Origin: JAYZVT01 sp050248375
GTDB taxonomy: Bacteria; Pseudomonadota; Alphaproteobacteria; Rhizobiales; Methyloligellaceae
Reading direction: 5' to 3'
Assembly (NCBI GenBank): GCA_050248375.1
Contig: JBFWSL010000212.1
Location: 1 to 6,458 of the forward strand
DNA: 6,458 bases
Numbering within the stretch: position 1 is the stretch's first letter; the number at the start of each line of letters is the position of its first letter. Of this stretch, positions 5,641 through 6,458 are shown piece after piece. The translations under genes were made by a program, and so were the position numbers. The notes below the pieces were generated by a model. The model saw only the letters and a list, made by a program, of their open reading frames with translations, searched no databases and had not been told where the DNA came from.

Positions 5641-6270
5641 TCAGGGCAGCGGTATGCCGGGCTGCTTGACCGGGATGTCGTATCCCTTGATCACGGCCGG
5701 GCGCGCGGCAATGGCCTTATACCACCGAACGACATTCTGGTACTCATTCATATCGACGGTCTGCCATTCGAAGCGGGATATCCAGGGCCAGATGGCCATG
5801 TCGGCAATGGAATACTCGCCGGCCACGTACTCCACCTCGGCAAGACGGCGGTCGAGCACGCCATAAAGCCGCCTGGCCTCGGTCAGGTACCGCTCTTCCG
5901 CATAGGGCGCCTTGCCCTTGTTGTATTTCACGAAATGATGCACCTGGCCGAGCATGGGCCCCACGCCGCCCATCTGCCACATCAGCCATTCGACCACGCG
6001 CCACTTGGCATCGAAGGTCTGGGGCCAGAACTTTCCCGTCTTCTCCGCCAGGTAAAGCAGGATGGCGCCGGACTCCATCAGATGGATGCTGGTCTCGTGA
6101 TCTATGATCGCGGGAATACGGTTATTCGGGCTGATTTCGAGGAAATGCGGCTGGAACTGCTCGTTCTTGGTGATGTCTATCGGGAACACCTTATACTTGA
6201 GGCCGCACTCCTCAAGCATGATGGAAACCTTGCGTCCGTTGGGCGTGGACCATGTGTAGAAATCAATCAT
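5641..6270 (-). CDS. yfcG: Glutathione S-transferase family protein, YfcG-like (nu class) disulfide reductase
   Basis: A 209-aa cytosolic protein with a thioredoxin-like N-domain (about 1-80) and a helical C-domain (about 88-200). YTWSTPNGRKVSIMLEE contains T9 and N11, the residues that in E. coli YfcG act near the bound glutathione in place of a catalytic cysteine. Also present are the cis-proline loop NRIPAI (P53), the gamma-glutamyl-binding ESGAILLYLAEKTGKF (E66, S67), the class-typical WLMWQMGGVGPMLGQVHHF, and an N-capping motif SIADMAIWPW (S154, D157). Family members reduce disulfides using glutathione and transfer activity is usually low (family knowledge). The loop before ESG is about 5 residues shorter than I recall in E. 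coli YfcG. It is first in the - strand cluster with the DapA-like and DUF4431 genes. No good Shine-Dalgarno precedes the ATG; the leader is CA-rich. The symbol is by homology only. Confidence 0.9.
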   Translation of the reverse strand: MIDFYTWSTPNGRKVSIMLEECGLKYKVFPIDITKNEQFQPHFLEISPNNRIPAIIDHETSIHLMESGAILLYLAEKTGKFWPQTFDAKWRVVEWLMWQMGGVGPMLGQVHHFVKYNKGKAPYAEERYLTEARRLYGVLDRRLAEVEYVAGEYSIADMAIWPWISRFEWQTVDMNEYQNVVRWYKAIAARPAVIKGYDIPVKQPGIPLP

Positions 6271-6458
6271 TGTCGGGGTTTTGCCTTTGTTCTTGTTGGT
6301 TGGGTTTTGGTGCCGACTCGCAACGTGACAATATCAGTTACGTGGTGTCCCACAATCTGGCCCAAAGTTGAGATGTTCTTCCCCAAAAGAGGGAGAAGGC
6401 TGCGGACGCGGCCAGTACCTGAACAGCCGATGCGCACAAAGGTTTCTAGTAGAGCCTG
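6271..6458. other. Lower-GC region upstream of the GST gene, reaching the window edge
   Basis: About 190 bases near 50% GC, clearly below the genes. The part next to the GST gene (6271-6318) is, on the - strand, a C/A-rich leader without a Shine-Dalgarno. An imperfect palindrome lies at 6323-6343. A hairpin-forming stretch (TTCTTCCCC at 6376-6384 with GAGGGAGAA at 6389-6397, one mismatch and one wobble) follows. On the - strand one frame stays open from the edge to a TGA at 6269-6267 that overlaps the GST ATG. Whether this is the tail of a gene or plain regulatory DNA cannot be settled from this window. Confidence 0.5.
6328..6355 (-). promoter_or_regulatory. Weak candidate promoter, with overlapping palindrome, for the GST-DapA-DUF4431 cluster
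   Basis: On the - strand, TTGTGG (plus 6350-6355) and TATTGT (plus 6328-6333) are 16 bases apart, matching consensus at 3 and 4 of 6 positions. The leader would be about 50 bases. The imperfect palindrome ACGTGAC-N7-GTTACGT (6323-6343, 6 of 7 arm positions paired) covers the -10 box and much of the spacer, the place where a repressor operator would lie. Both calls are pattern-based and tentative. Confidence 0.25.

Noticed and set aside
4290..5669. 459-codon + strand frame antisense to the DUF4431 and DapA-like genes
   Set aside because: Histidine/arginine/glycine-rich translation without motifs. It spans two well-supported genes and their junction, which is typical of a shadow.
1..6458. A previously undescribed multi-gene system (defence, secretion, reverse transcriptase, toxin-antitoxin or similar)
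   Set aside because: Every substantial frame belongs to a known housekeeping or metabolic family or a small exported protein. No nuclease, helicase, polymerase, transposase or paired toxin-antitoxin genes are present.

Overview
The window comes from a GC-rich bacterial chromosome, roughly two-thirds GC by eye, with a strong third-position GC preference. Gene content and protein style (a proline-rich exported peptidoglycan-binding protein, a CreA homologue, a DUF4431 protein, several small-molecule enzymes) suggest an alphaproteobacterium, perhaps of the Hyphomicrobiales (rhizobial) type. The taxon is an inference; there is no rRNA or other marker gene to fix it.

Layout from left to right. 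(1) The 3' part of a D-2-hydroxyacid dehydrogenase gene on the + strand, whose start lies outside the window. (2) A hairpin terminator and then, on the - strand, a gene for a secreted glycine-zipper, proline-rich, peptidoglycan-binding-like protein. (3) A 354-base divergent intergenic region with an AT-rich promoter-like core. (4) On the + strand, a thiamine-diphosphate enzyme of the acetolactate-synthase-like superfamily, followed after 169 bases by a creA-family periplasmic protein gene. (5) Convergent to creA, with only 4 bases between the stop codons, a tight - strand cluster read from right to left: a YfcG-type (nu-class) glutathione S-transferase, a DapA-like class I aldolase/lyase, and a small exported DUF4431 protein. 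(6) A right-hand edge of about 190 bases with lower GC, holding the leader of the GST cluster, an imperfect palindrome, and an uncertain open frame that runs off the edge.

Functionally this is an accessory-metabolism neighbourhood. The enzymes (2-hydroxyacid dehydrogenase, ThDP lyase or ligase, pyruvate-type Schiff-base aldolase, glutathione-dependent redox protein) all fit chemistry of 2-oxo- and 2-hydroxyacids, but they lie in separate transcription units and no single pathway can be assigned. Three small exported proteins of poorly known function sit among them. I see no CRISPR array, no tRNA or rRNA gene, no intact mobile element and no evident defence or novel multi-gene system. The most useful points are the DapA-like protein that lacks the substrate-carboxylate arginine of true dihydrodipicolinate synthase, the compact hairpin that contains both convergent stop codons, and the atypical right edge.
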